64,000 bases of DNA from Amnibacterium endophyticum (GTDB taxonomy: Bacteria > Actinomycetota > Actinomycetes > Actinomycetales > Microbacteriaceae). The stretch is from positions 38,129 to 102,128 of the forward strand of contig NZ_JBHUEA010000011.1 in assembly GCF_042680685.1 (NCBI RefSeq), written 5' to 3'. The position numbers and the translations under genes are program-made. The notes under the pieces were generated by a model. It did no database searches. It saw only the letters and a program-made list of their open reading frames with translations, and had not been told where the DNA came from. Positions 1 to 8,641 of this stretch are shown one piece after another (position 1 is the stretch's first letter; the number at the start of each line of letters is the position of its first letter).

Positions 1-1267
1 CCCGGACGGGGCGAGCCTCGCCGACTGGCCGGTCTCGTACGAGGACATGGAGCCCTACTACTCCCGCGCGGAGCAGGAGCTCGGCGTCGCCGGCGAGGAG
101 GGGGCGCTGACCGCCCGGACGCCGCGCTCTGCCGGCTATCCGATGCCGCCCTTCGGCACGGAGCCCGCGCGCGAGCTGCTGGCGGGTGCCGCGGACCGCC
201 TCGGCTGGGGCTGGGGCCCGATCCCGCTCGCGCTGAACAGCGTGCCGCACGACGGCCGGCCGGCCTGCGTCCGCTGCCCGCAGTGCGTGGGCCACGCCTG
301 CCCCGTGAATGCGAAGAACGGCAGCCACAACACGTTCCTCCCCCGCGCGGCCGCGACCGGGAACCTCGACGTGCTCTACGACGCCGAGGTGGTCGAGGTG
401 CGGGACGGCGCCGACCGGGCCGCGGTCACCGTGATGGCCGACGCCTCCGGGCAGCCGGTCGAGCTCGAGGTCGACGCGGAGGTGGTCGTCGTGGCGGCGG
501 GCGCCGTGGAGACCGCGCGCCTGCTGCTCGCGAGCGGCATCGGCAACGACCACATGGGCCGGCACCTGCACGACCACCGCTTCGTGTCGATGCTCGGGAA
601 CGCCGACCACGTGGTGAAGCCCTACGTCGGCCCCGGCCACTCGGTCGCGACGCTCGACCACGTCCACGCGGGCACGATCCCGTGGGGCGGAGGCGTGCTC
701 GTCGACCTGCTGAGCCTGTTCCCGCTGACCTGGGCCGCGAACCCGATGCCGGGCGTGCCGCGCTGGGGCGCCGGGCACAAGGCGTGGATGGCGGGCCCGC
801 GCGCGAACGCCTTCGGCGTCTTCGGCATGGGCCAGGAGATCCCGATGCCGACCTCGCGCGTCACCCTCGCCGATGTCCGCGACCGCTGGGGCCGCCCCGG
901 CGCGGGCCTGCGCAAGCTCGTGCACGCCACCTCGGTCGAGGTGGAGGACGGCATGGCGGCCCGGGGCGAGGAGTGGCTGCTCGAGGCCGGGGTCCGCGAC
1001 GTGTTCCGGCAGCGGGGCACGGCCACCGCGTCCGCGGCGGGCGAGCACTCGTGCGGCACCGCGAGGATGGGGACGGACCCCGCCGAGAGCGCGACCGACC
1101 CGTTCGGCCGCCCGTGGGGGTCGCGCCGCGTCGTCGTGTGCGACTCGTCGCTGCACCCGACCAACGGCAGCGTCAACCCGACGCTGACCATCGTGGCGAA
1201 CGCGTTCCGCGTCGCCGAGCACCTGGTGGCGACCTGGCCGGCCGCCGCCGCAGGAAGGACCGCATGA
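1..1267 (+). CDS. GMC-family FAD oxidoreductase, 5' end missing
   Basis: C-terminal part of a GMC-type flavin dehydrogenase; the frame is open to the first base, so the FAD-binding N-terminus lies outside the window. A cysteine cluster (CVRCPQCVGHACPVNAK, from about position 271) matches the Cys-rich loop of gluconate-dehydrogenase-like and glycoside 3-dehydrogenase GMC proteins. The family's C-terminal signature is present: HSCGTARMGTDP, then HPTNGSVNPTLTI with the usual His and Asn. The gene overlaps the next start by ATGA. With ThuA, TIM-barrel and Gfo/Idh/MocA partners downstream, oxidation of a sugar or glycoside hydroxyl (often C3) is the likely job. The substrate is inferred, not shown. 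Confidence 0.85.
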   Translation, partial: PDGASLADWPVSYEDMEPYYSRAEQELGVAGEEGALTARTPRSAGYPMPPFGTEPARELLAGAADRLGWGWGPIPLALNSVPHDGRPACVRCPQCVGHACPVNAKNGSHNTFLPRAAATGNLDVLYDAEVVEVRDGADRAAVTVMADASGQPVELEVDAEVVVVAAGAVETARLLLASGIGNDHMGRHLHDHRFVSMLGNADHVVKPYVGPGHSVATLDHVHAGTIPWGGGVLVDLLSLFPLTWAANPMPGVPRWGAGHKAWMAGPRANAFGVFGMGQEIPMPTSRVTLADVRDRWGRPGAGLRKLVHATSVEVEDGMAARGEEWLLEAGVRDVFRQRGTATASAAGEHSCGTARMGTDPAESATDPFGRPWGSRRVVVCDSSLHPTNGSVNPTLTIVANAFRVAEHLVATWPAAAAGRTA

Positions 1268-1974
1268 GCACCCGCAACGCCCTGATCGTCCGCGGCGGCT
1301 GGGACGGGCACATGCCCGTCGAGACGACCGACTCGTTCGTCGGCTTCCTCGAGGACAACGGCTTCGCCGTGACCATCGAGGAGTCGAACGAGGTCTACGC
1401 CGACGCGGAGCGCATGGCGGACGTCGACCTCATCGTGCAGGTCGTCACGATGTCCGAGATCTCCAAGGAGGCGCTCGCGGGCCTGATCGCCGCCGTCCGG
1501 GCGGGTACGGGCATGGTCGGCTGGCACGGCGGCATCGCGGACTCGTACCGCAACAGCGCCGACTACCTGCAGCTGATCGGCGGCCAGTTCGCGCACCACG
1601 CGAACATCGCTCCGCCCGAGCAGCTGAGCGGCGAGCAGTCCGACAACTACCAGGAGTACTCGACCGAGATCACCGAGCTCGGCCGCAGCCACCCCGTCAC
1701 CGCGGGCGTCGACGACTTCACCCTCACGTCGGAGCAGTACTGGGTGCTGTCCGACGAGTACAACGAGGTGCTGGCGACCACGACGCAGAAGAAGCGCGAC
1801 TGGGACGCCTGGGACCGCCCCGTCACCTTCCCCGCGGTCTGGACCCGCCACTGGGGCGACGGGCACATCGTCGTGTCGACCGCTGGGCACCGGCTCGAGA
1901 TCGTGCAGGACCCGTCGGTCCGCAGGATCATCGAGCAGGGCATGCTCTGGGCCGCCCGACCGGCCCAGGACTGA
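1264..1974 (+). CDS. ThuA-like domain protein (trehalose-utilisation family)
   Basis: A 236-residue protein of the ThuA fold (glutamine-amidotransferase-like). Visible features are an N-terminal beta-strand (NALIVRGGWDGH), the GMVGWHGGIADSY loop around residues 80-92, and FPAVWTRHWGDGHIVVSTAGH near the end, both typical of ThuA. ThuA proteins accompany GMC and Gfo/Idh/MocA enzymes in operons that use 3-keto sugars, and their biochemical role is still poorly defined. The start is the ATG overlapping the stop of the GMC gene. A second, more distant ThuA copy lies at 45392-46123. No signal peptide is seen, so it is probably cytoplasmic. Confidence 0.85.
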   Translation: MSTRNALIVRGGWDGHMPVETTDSFVGFLEDNGFAVTIEESNEVYADAERMADVDLIVQVVTMSEISKEALAGLIAAVRAGTGMVGWHGGIADSYRNSADYLQLIGGQFAHHANIAPPEQLSGEQSDNYQEYSTEITELGRSHPVTAGVDDFTLTSEQYWVLSDEYNEVLATTTQKKRDWDAWDRPVTFPAVWTRHWGDGHIVVSTAGHRLEIVQDPSVRRIIEQGMLWAARPAQD

Positions 1975-2003
1975 ACGACCGCGAGAAAGAGGAGGAGATC
2001 GCG

Positions 2004-3008
2004 ATGACGCGACCCGTCACCCTGTTCACCGGCCAGTGGGCCGATCTGCCGTTCGAGGAGGTGGCGCGGATGGCGGGCGAGTGGGGCTACGACGGCCTCG
2101 AGATCGCCAGTTGGGGCGACCACCTCGACGTCGTGCGCGCGAGCTCGGATCCCGAGTACGTCGCCGACCGGAAGGCGATCCTCGAGAAGAACGGCCTGCA
2201 GACCTGGACCATCTCGAACCACCTGCTCGGGCAGGCGGTCTGCGACTCCCCCATCGACGAGCGGCACCGCGACATCCTGTCCGACCGCGTGTGGGGCGAC
2301 GGCGACCCCGAGGGCGTGCGGCAGCGCGCGGCCGCCGAGATGATCACGACCGCGAAGGCGGCCAAGGCGATGGGCGTGAAGACGGTCACCGGCTTCACCG
2401 GCTCGTCGATCTGGCACGCGGTGGCGATGTTCCCGCCGGCCTCCGACGCGTTCGTGCAGAAGGGGTTCGACGACTTCGTGACGCGCTGGACGCCGATCCT
2501 CGATGCGTTCCAGGAGCAGGGCGTGCGGTTCGCGCTCGAGATCCACCCGACCGAGATCGCCTACGACTACTGGACGGCGAAGCGGGCGATGGAGGCGATC
2601 GACCACCCGGCGTTCGGCTTCAACTTCGACCCCAGCCACTTCGTCTGGCAGCAGCTGGACCCGTCGATGTTCCTGCAGGACTTCGCGGACAAGATCTTCC
2701 ACGTCCACTGCAAGGAGTCGGTGACGCACCTCGACGGCCGCAACGGCCGTCTCGGCAGCCACCTGCCCTGGGCCGACCCGCGCCGCGGCTGGGACTTCGT
2801 GTCCGTCGGCCACGGCGAGGTGCCGTGGGAGCGCATCTTCCGCACGCTGAACGCGATCGGCTACGACGGCCCGACCTCGGTCGAGTGGGAGGACGCCGGC
2901 ATGGAGCGCACCGTCGGTGCGCCCGAGGCGCTCGAGATCGTCCGGAAGCTGAACACCATCCAGCCGCCCGCCGCCGCCTTCGACGCGGCCTTCTCCACGA
3001 AGGCGTGA
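2004..3008 (+). CDS. Sugar phosphate isomerase/epimerase (xylose-isomerase-like TIM barrel)
   Basis: A 334-residue AP-endonuclease-2-type TIM barrel. Probable metal ligands occur in order: Glu in ALEIHP, Asp/His in NFDPSHF, His in FHVHCKE, and Glu in SVEWED. Family members isomerise or epimerise sugars, and in GMC/Gfo operons some act as 3-keto-glycoside lyases or hydrolases. The ATG is preceded by a strong purine-rich ribosome site (AAAGAGGAGGAG, about 1985-1996). It sits between the ThuA and Gfo/Idh/MocA genes in one operon. Exact substrate unknown; C- or O-glycoside cleavage after C3 oxidation is a reasonable guess. Confidence 0.85.
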   Translation: MTRPVTLFTGQWADLPFEEVARMAGEWGYDGLEIASWGDHLDVVRASSDPEYVADRKAILEKNGLQTWTISNHLLGQAVCDSPIDERHRDILSDRVWGDGDPEGVRQRAAAEMITTAKAAKAMGVKTVTGFTGSSIWHAVAMFPPASDAFVQKGFDDFVTRWTPILDAFQEQGVRFALEIHPTEIAYDYWTAKRAMEAIDHPAFGFNFDPSHFVWQQLDPSMFLQDFADKIFHVHCKESVTHLDGRNGRLGSHLPWADPRRGWDFVSVGHGEVPWERIFRTLNAIGYDGPTSVEWEDAGMERTVGAPEALEIVRKLNTIQPPAAAFDAAFSTKA

Positions 3009-3010
3009 CC

Positions 3011-4162
3011 GTGACCGAGACGCTGAACGTCGCCGTCGCCGGCTACGCCTTCATGGGCCGCATCCACACGGCCGGGTGGGCGCAGGCCGCGAAGTTCTTC
3101 GGCACCCCCGCCCGCGTCACCCACGTGATCGGGCGCAACGAGGCGAACACGCGGGCCTTCGCGGACGCGTTCGGCATCCCGAACGTGCTCACCGACTGGC
3201 GCGACGCGGTCGCCGACCCGGACGTCCACGTCGTGGACGTGTGCACGCCGGGCGACAGCCACGTCGACATCGCGATCGGCGCCCTCGAGGCCGGCAAGCA
3301 CGTGCTCTGCGAGAAGCCGCTCGCGAACTCGGTCGAAGGCGCGGAGCGCATGGTCGAGGCCGCGGAGGCCGCGAAGCAGCGCGGCGTCCGCTCGATGGTC
3401 GGCTTCTCCTACCGCCGCACGCCGGCGCTCGCGTACGCGAAGCGGCTCGTGGACGAGGGACGGATCGGCGACATCCGCCATATCCGCGCCGTCTACCTGC
3501 AGGACTGGATCGCGGACCCGGACTTCCCGCTCGTGTGGCGGCTCGACAAGGACGCGGCGGGCTCCGGCGCGCTCGGCGACATCGGCGCGCACATCATCGA
3601 CCTCGCGACCTTCCTGACCGGCCAGCGCCTCACCGGGCTGACCGGCATCACGGAGACGTTCGTGAAGACCCGGCCGAAGCTCGCGGAGCAGACCGGCGGC
3701 CTCACCGCGAAGGGCTCCGAGGAGCGCGGCGAGGTCACGGTCGACGACGCTGCCGTGTGGGTCGGCCGCACCGACGGCGGCGCGCTCGCGACGTTCGAGG
3801 CGACCCGGTTCGCGTCCGGCCGGAAGAACGGCATGCGGATCGAGCTGAACGGCTCGAAGGGCTCGCTCGCGTTCGACTTCGAGCGCATGAACGAGCTGGA
3901 GTTCCTCGACTTCACCGAGCCGGCGGTGGAGAGCGGCTTCCGCCGCATCCTCGTCACCGAGCCGGAGCATCCCTACACCGGCGCCTGGTGGCCCCCCGGA
4001 CACGGCCTCGGCTACGAGCACACGTTCACGCACGAGGTGAAGGACTTCACGGACGCGATCGTGGAGGGCCGCGACCCGGAGCCGTCGTTCGCCGACGGCC
4101 TCGCGGTGCAGCGGATCCTCACGGCGATCGAGTCGTCGAAGGGCGACTGGGTCTCCCTCTAG
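3011..4162 (+). CDS. Gfo/Idh/MocA family oxidoreductase
   Basis: A 383-residue NAD(P)-dependent sugar or polyol dehydrogenase. The Rossmann start NVAVAGYAFMGR, the EKPL motif (CEKPLANS, about residue 102) and the GDIGAHIIDLA segment are family hallmarks. GTG at 3011 is chosen because GAAGG lies 7 nt upstream; GTG at 3005, overlapping the previous stop, is the alternative. It is the last gene of the GMC-ThuA-isomerase operon and probably reduces or re-oxidises the keto sugar made by the GMC enzyme. The substrate cannot be read from sequence. Confidence 0.88.
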   Translation: MTETLNVAVAGYAFMGRIHTAGWAQAAKFFGTPARVTHVIGRNEANTRAFADAFGIPNVLTDWRDAVADPDVHVVDVCTPGDSHVDIAIGALEAGKHVLCEKPLANSVEGAERMVEAAEAAKQRGVRSMVGFSYRRTPALAYAKRLVDEGRIGDIRHIRAVYLQDWIADPDFPLVWRLDKDAAGSGALGDIGAHIIDLATFLTGQRLTGLTGITETFVKTRPKLAEQTGGLTAKGSEERGEVTVDDAAVWVGRTDGGALATFEATRFASGRKNGMRIELNGSKGSLAFDFERMNELEFLDFTEPAVESGFRRILVTEPEHPYTGAWWPPGHGLGYEHTFTHEVKDFTDAIVEGRDPEPSFADGLAVQRILTAIESSKGDWVSL

Positions 4163-4181
4163 GTCCCGCGGATCCGACCCC

Positions 4182-4408
4182 GCTGGTCGAGGTGGTCTCG
4201 AGGCTCGCTGCGCTCGCACCTCGACCAGCGGCGGCCGCTCGCCCGGTCGAGGTGGTCTCGAGGCTCGCTTCGCTCGCACCTCGACCAGCGGAGGCCGCTC
4301 CCCGCCCGTCAGGCGGTGGCCGTTCCCCGTCGGTCGAGGTGCGGAGCGCAGCGGAGCCTCGAGACCACCCCCGCGAACCGGGGAGGTCTCGAGGCTCCGT
4401 TGCGGCGG
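4182..4408. repeat. Cluster of GGTCGAGGTGGTCTCGAGGC-type palindromic repeats
   Basis: At least four related units lie between convergent genes. The first has 13-bp perfect arms (4182-4194 and 4217-4229; GCTGGTCGAGGTG and its complement). The second starts near 4244, the third is inverted (about 4332-4370), and the fourth is partial (about 4384-4408). All share a core containing GGTCTCGAGGCTC. The same family recurs at 39392-39560, again between convergent genes. They look like dispersed intergenic repeats that may also act as terminators. Confidence 0.8.
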
Positions 4409-5506
4409 CTACCAGGTGTCGGGGGTCGCGCCCTCCGGGACCGCCTCGGGGCGGTCCACCGTCGTCGTGAGCGTGATGACCGCGTGCTCGCTGGAGCTGC
4501 GCGGGATCGCGTCCATGATCTCGAGCACGTGCTGCGCGAGCGCTCCGGAGGCGCGGTGCGGCCGACCGGTCGCGATCGCGTGCCCCATGTCGGCGAGGCC
4601 GTAGCCGCGGCCCGCGCCCTCGTAGCCCGCGTTCGGCTCGACGGTCCGCCACTCCTGGTCGGACGTCGTCCAGACCTCGACCGGGTCGGCGAACCGGTTC
4701 GGGTCGGGCACCGCGATGCTGCCCTCGGTGCCGTGCACCTCGAACAGCGGCATCCGGGTCGCCCAGGTGTCGAACGACATCGAGATGCGGGAGACCGCGC
4801 CGGAGGCGTGCTCGAGGATCCCGCTGACCCCGGTGTCGACCGCGACCGGCACGGCCTCGCCGGCGCGCGGGCCGGTGCCGACGGTGCGCTCGCGCGGCGA
4901 GCGGATGCTGACGCCGGAGACGCGGACGACCGGGCCGAGCATCGTGACGAGCGCCGTCAGGTAGTACGGCCCCATGTCGAGCAGCGGGCCGCCGCCCGCC
5001 TGGTAGTAGAAGAACGGGTTCGGGTGCCAGCGCTCGTGCCCCGGGGCGCTCCAGTGGGCGTCCGCGGTGAGCACCTGACCGATCGCGCCGTCGTCGACGA
5101 GCCGCCGGGCGGTCTGGATGCCGGTGCCGAGGACGGTGTCGGGCGCGCTGCCGACGCGGAGCCCGCGCTGCTCCGCGAGCTCGAGCATCGGCGCCGCCTC
5201 GTCCGGGCTGAGCGCGAGCGGCTTCTCCGCGTAGACGTGCTTGCCCGACTCGAGGATCCGGGTCCCGACCTCGACGTGCACCGCCGGGATCGTGAGGTTC
5301 AGCACCGCGTCGACGTCGTCGGAGGCGAGCAGCTCGTCGACCGTCCGCGCCTCGACCCCCTGCTCCTCGGCCACCTGGGCGGCCCTCGCCATGTCGAGGT
5401 CCGCGACCGCGACGAGGCGCAGCCCCGGCAGCGAGGGGAAGGCGTCGAAGTACTGGGCGCTGATCACGCCCACGCCAATCACGCCGATGCGCAGCGGCTC
5501 CGTCAT
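4409..5506 (-). CDS. Gfo/Idh/MocA family oxidoreductase (tandem copy 2)
   Basis: A 365-residue dehydrogenase with Rossmann start RIGVIGVGVISAQY, motif AEKPLALS and the AGGGPLLDMGPYYLTALVTM helix. It closely resembles its upstream neighbour (5503-6642) over the whole length: both share GVISAQY, AGGGPLLD.GPYYL and GPRAG, so the pair probably arose by tandem duplication. The start ATG at 5506 overlaps the neighbour's stop (ATGA). Third and last gene of a leftward operon starting at 7412. Likely acts on keto sugars or inositol-like polyols; exact substrate unknown. Confidence 0.87.
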   Translation of the reverse strand: MTEPLRIGVIGVGVISAQYFDAFPSLPGLRLVAVADLDMARAAQVAEEQGVEARTVDELLASDDVDAVLNLTIPAVHVEVGTRILESGKHVYAEKPLALSPDEAAPMLELAEQRGLRVGSAPDTVLGTGIQTARRLVDDGAIGQVLTADAHWSAPGHERWHPNPFFYYQAGGGPLLDMGPYYLTALVTMLGPVVRVSGVSIRSPRERTVGTGPRAGEAVPVAVDTGVSGILEHASGAVSRISMSFDTWATRMPLFEVHGTEGSIAVPDPNRFADPVEVWTTSDQEWRTVEPNAGYEGAGRGYGLADMGHAIATGRPHRASGALAQHVLEIMDAIPRSSSEHAVITLTTTVDRPEAVPEGATPDTW

Positions 5507-6642
5507 GCGAGCGTCCTCTCGGTGGGGTTCCAGTCCGCCGGCAGCGGCGCGGGCGCCGCGACGCGGCTCGACACCTCGACCGCGCGGTGGCTCTCGGACG
5601 CTTCCGCCGCGGCGAGCATCACGTCGAGCACGTGCGCGGCGAGCGCCCCGGAGGCGCGCTCCGGCACCCCGTCGCGGATGGCCCGGGCGAGCTCGAGCAC
5701 GCCGAGTCCGCGCGACTGGGTCGCGCCCTCGGCGGGGATGCGCTCCGGGTCCGGCTTGTTCTGACCCGTGATCCCCTTCCACGACTCGAGCGTCCAGAGC
5801 TCGCTGTCGCCCTCGAACATGTTCGGGTCGGGCAGCACGATCGCGCCGGTCGTGCCGGTGATCTCGAAGAAGCCGGCTCGCGGCAGCGCGGACTGGAAGG
5901 AGAAGGTGGCCTGCGCCGACCCGCCGCCCTCGAACTCGAGCAGCAGCGCCGAGTGCGTCGGCACGGTCACCTCGAACGTCGTGCCGGCGCGCGGGCCCGA
6001 CTCGACGACCCGCTCGGGGCGGGCGATGGAGCCGATGGCGGAGACGCGCACGACCGAGCCGAAGACGGTGACGAGCGTCGACAGGTAGTACGGCCCGAGG
6101 TCGAGCAGGGGGCCGCCGCCCGCCTGGAACAGGAACTCCGGCGCCGGGTGCCAGCGGTCCGGGCCCGGGTTCAGCACCATCGTCGTGGCGGTCGTCGGCT
6201 GGCCGATCCGGCCGTCCGCGATCGCGCGGAAGGCCGTCTGCAGGCCGGCGCCGAGCAGCGTGTCCGGAGCGACGGCGACGCGGAGCCCGGCCTCCTCGGC
6301 CGCGTCGAGCACGCGGCGCGCGTCCTCCGCGTTCGTGGCGATCGGCTTCTCGCTCCACACGTGCTTGCCCGCGGCGAGGATCGCGAGGTCCACCTCCGCG
6401 TGCACGGACGGCAGCGTGAGGTTCACGACGATGTCGATGCCGTCGTCCGCGAGCAGCTCCTCGACCGAGCCGGAGGCGGGCACGCCGAACTCGTCGGCCC
6501 GCGCCTTCGCGCGCTCGAGGTCGATGTCGGCGACGAAGCGCACCTCGAGGTCCGGGAACGTCGTCAGGTTGCCGAGGTACTGGGCGCTGATCACACCGGC
6601 GCCGATGACGCCCACGCCGACGCGGCCGGTCGACGCCGCCAT
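5503..6642 (-). CDS. Gfo/Idh/MocA family oxidoreductase (tandem copy 1)
   Basis: A 379-residue NAD(P)-dependent dehydrogenase. It has GVGVIGAGVISAQY at the N-terminus, SEKPIATN as the family EKP motif, and AGGGPLLDLGPYYLSTLVTV in the C-terminal domain. ATG at 6642 overlaps the stop of the upstream isomerase gene by ATGA. Paralogous to 4409-5506. Two divergent copies beside one TIM-barrel gene suggest sequential or alternative oxidations of related sugars. Confidence 0.87.
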   Translation of the reverse strand: MAASTGRVGVGVIGAGVISAQYLGNLTTFPDLEVRFVADIDLERAKARADEFGVPASGSVEELLADDGIDIVVNLTLPSVHAEVDLAILAAGKHVWSEKPIATNAEDARRVLDAAEEAGLRVAVAPDTLLGAGLQTAFRAIADGRIGQPTTATTMVLNPGPDRWHPAPEFLFQAGGGPLLDLGPYYLSTLVTVFGSVVRVSAIGSIARPERVVESGPRAGTTFEVTVPTHSALLLEFEGGGSAQATFSFQSALPRAGFFEITGTTGAIVLPDPNMFEGDSELWTLESWKGITGQNKPDPERIPAEGATQSRGLGVLELARAIRDGVPERASGALAAHVLDVMLAAAEASESHRAVEVSSRVAAPAPLPADWNPTERTLA

Positions 6643-7412
6643 CAGTCGGCGCTCCCGGCCTGCTCGGCGCGCTCGTCCGTGGCGAGCACGTAGGCCATGG
6701 ACTCGGCCAGGCCCTCGAAGACGTCGCCCCGGTACGCGTCGAACTCGAGCACGCGGACCGCGCCCGGCGCGGCGTTCAGCACCGCGGGGATGTCCATCGA
6801 CCCCTGCCCCGCGGGCAGCTGCGCCTCGGTCTCGCGGGTCCGCGGCCCGTCCTTCACGTGGATGAAGCGGACCCGCTCGCCGAGGTGGGCGAGCACGTCG
6901 ACGGCGGACGCGCCGCCGACCTCGACCCAGTACGTGTCGACCTCGAGGATCACGGCCGGGTCGAGCTGCGCGGCGAACGCCTCGAGCGCCGGCACGGGGC
7001 CCACCGCGTTCTCGAGCTCCCACCAGTGGTTGTGGTAGCCGAAGGTCAGCCCGGCCTCCGCGGCGAGCGCCGCGGTCTCGTTCACCTGCTGCGCGAGCTC
7101 GGAGACGCCCGAGGCGCTCGTCCAGCGCTGCGGGTCGGTGGAGGGGTCGATCAGGAAGTCGACGCCGATCTCCTTCGCGGCGTCGAACGCCCGGCGCGGG
7201 TCGTCCATCTTCAGCACCGGCGCGTGCGCCGACGGCGCGACGAGACCGGCGGCGTCGAGCGCGGCGCGGTAGTCGGTCGCCCGTTCGACGAAGCCGTAGG
7301 GCTCGACGCCCTCGAGGCCGATCTCCCGGATCCGCGCGAGCGAGCCGGGGAGGTCCTCGGCGATCGCGTCTCGGATCGAGTACAGCTGGACGGACAGCGG
7401 GCCACGGGGCAC
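6642..7412 (-). CDS. Sugar phosphate isomerase/epimerase (TIM barrel)
   Basis: A 256-residue xylose-isomerase-like barrel starting VPRGPLSVQLYSIRD, with family motifs GYHNHWWELE, ILEVDTYW, FIHVKDG and VLEFD that carry the likely metal ligands. The GTG at 7412 is chosen because AAGGAG (complement of 7419-7424) stands 6 nt upstream and upstream residues do not resemble the family. First gene of a three-gene leftward operon with two Gfo/Idh/MocA genes. A palindromic operator candidate (7487-7505) lies about 75 nt upstream. Confidence 0.85.
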   Translation of the reverse strand: MPRGPLSVQLYSIRDAIAEDLPGSLARIREIGLEGVEPYGFVERATDYRAALDAAGLVAPSAHAPVLKMDDPRRAFDAAKEIGVDFLIDPSTDPQRWTSASGVSELAQQVNETAALAAEAGLTFGYHNHWWELENAVGPVPALEAFAAQLDPAVILEVDTYWVEVGGASAVDVLAHLGERVRFIHVKDGPRTRETEAQLPAGQGSMDIPAVLNAAPGAVRVLEFDAYRGDVFEGLAESMAYVLATDERAEQAGSAD

Positions 7413-7485
7413 GGGGCGCTCCTTCGCGCGAGGGGGACGGGGCTCCCCGCCGCGCGGTGGAGCAGTCCGTCCATCCTGCCACGGC

Positions 7486-8505
7486 CTATGTTGCGCGCCG
7501 CAACAGACCCGGGGGCGGCGCCGTGGTCGCCCGCTCCACGAGCCGGGTGCCGAGCACCTGGTGGCGCTCCTGCGGATCGCGGCCGTCGAGCAGGTCGAGC
7601 AGCATCGCGGCGGCCGCCGCACCCATGCGCTGCATCGACTGCTGCACGGTCGTCAGCGGCGGGTCGCTCCTGGCCGCCTCGGGCACGTCGTCGAACCCGA
7701 TCACCGACAGCGAGTCGGGCACGTCCACGCCCCGCAGCCGCGCGACCTGCAGCGTCGCGAGCGCGGAGAGGTCGTTGGCCGCGAAGATCGCCGTCGGCGG
7801 CTCCGGCAGATCGAGCAGGGCGCCCGCGGCCTCGCGGCTCGCCCGCTGCTCGTAGGCGCCGACCCGCACGAGCGCGGGGTCGAACGGGATGCCCGCGTCG
7901 TCCAGCGCCCGGCGGTAGCCCGTCTCGCGCAGCGCCGCCGACCGCAGGTCCGCGCGACCGCTGACGAGGCCGATCCGGCGGTGCCCCAGCTCGATCAGCC
8001 GGCGCACGGCCATGCGGGCCCCGCCGAAGCTGTCCGCCTCCACCACCGGCAGCCCGGCCGGCCCCTTGCTCGGGTCGATGGCGACGACCGGCACCGTCAC
8101 CCGCAGGTCGGTCGTCGAGGGGGCCACGACGATCGCGCCGTCCACCAGCGTGCCGCTCAGCCTCGCGAGCGATCTGCGCTCCCAGCCGTCGTGGTCCTCG
8201 TTGTACGAGCCGCTGTAGGCGAGCAGGTCGTACTGCGTCGCCTGCATCCCGACGTAGACCCCCTTCAGCACCTCGGTCGCCCAGGGCTCGAAGGCCGCGA
8301 CGAAGACGCCGATCACCCCCGTGCGGCCGCCGCGGAGGCTGCTCGCGCCGAGGCTCGAGCCGTACCCCAGCTCCTCCGCCGCCTTGAGCACCCGCGCGGC
8401 CGTCTCGGGCGCGACGCCGTAGCGGCCGTTGACCGCCTTCGACACCGTCGCGACCGACACGCCGGCGGCCGCCGCGACGTCGGCGATGGTCCGGCGCTTG
8501 ATCAC
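7486..8505 (-). CDS. LacI-family transcriptional regulator
   Basis: A 339-residue repressor. The helix-turn-helix is at residues 5-24 (TIADVAAAAGVSVATVSKAV) with the following NGRYGVAPETAARV hinge region, then a periplasmic-binding-protein-like sensor with FAANDLSAL and SVIGFDD. GTG at 8505 is preferred because the HTH begins directly after it; TAGCCT 8 nt upstream (complement of 8513-8518) would serve as a -10 for a leaderless mRNA. It is divergent from the ABC importer at 8642, and the perfect palindrome at 8534-8547 between them is its probable operator. Ligand probably an oligosaccharide carried by that importer. Confidence 0.9.
   Translation of the reverse strand: MIKRRTIADVAAAAGVSVATVSKAVNGRYGVAPETAARVLKAAEELGYGSSLGASSLRGGRTGVIGVFVAAFEPWATEVLKGVYVGMQATQYDLLAYSGSYNEDHDGWERRSLARLSGTLVDGAIVVAPSTTDLRVTVPVVAIDPSKGPAGLPVVEADSFGGARMAVRRLIELGHRRIGLVSGRADLRSAALRETGYRRALDDAGIPFDPALVRVGAYEQRASREAAGALLDLPEPPTAIFAANDLSALATLQVARLRGVDVPDSLSVIGFDDVPEAARSDPPLTTVQQSMQRMGAAAAAMLLDLLDGRDPQERHQVLGTRLVERATTAPPPGLLRRAT
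7487..7505. promoter_or_regulatory. Operator candidate TATGTTG-N7-CAACA
   Basis: The sequence TATGTTG, seven bases, then CAACA forms an inverted repeat that overlaps the stop codon of the LacI gene and lies just upstream of the 7412 operon. The same half-sites with identical spacing occur at 36681-36699 between the esterase and xylA. A shared sugar-responsive repressor is the likely reader. Confidence 0.6.
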
Positions 8506-8530
8506 CCGAGCCAGGCTACCGGGGAGTTTC

Positions 8531-8553
8531 AACCGTTTTCGAAAACGTTTGAC
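8531..8553 (+). promoter_or_regulatory. LacI-type operator and -35 of importer operon
   Basis: CGTTTTCGAAAACG (8534-8547) is a perfect 14-bp palindrome with a central CG, as in LacI-family operators; 18 of 20 positions are symmetric when extended to 8531-8550. It abuts TTTGAC (8548-8553), a plausible -35 for the rightward importer operon; the matching -10 near 8571 is weak. Binding here would block both divergent promoters. Confidence 0.75.
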
Positions 8554-8641
8554 ACTCCTCTTTCGACTTCTGATCCTTGTGCGGTCCCGGCCGGGACGAC
8601 CAGCGGCGGTCACCGTCGCCGCGCGACCCGGTCACCACTCG

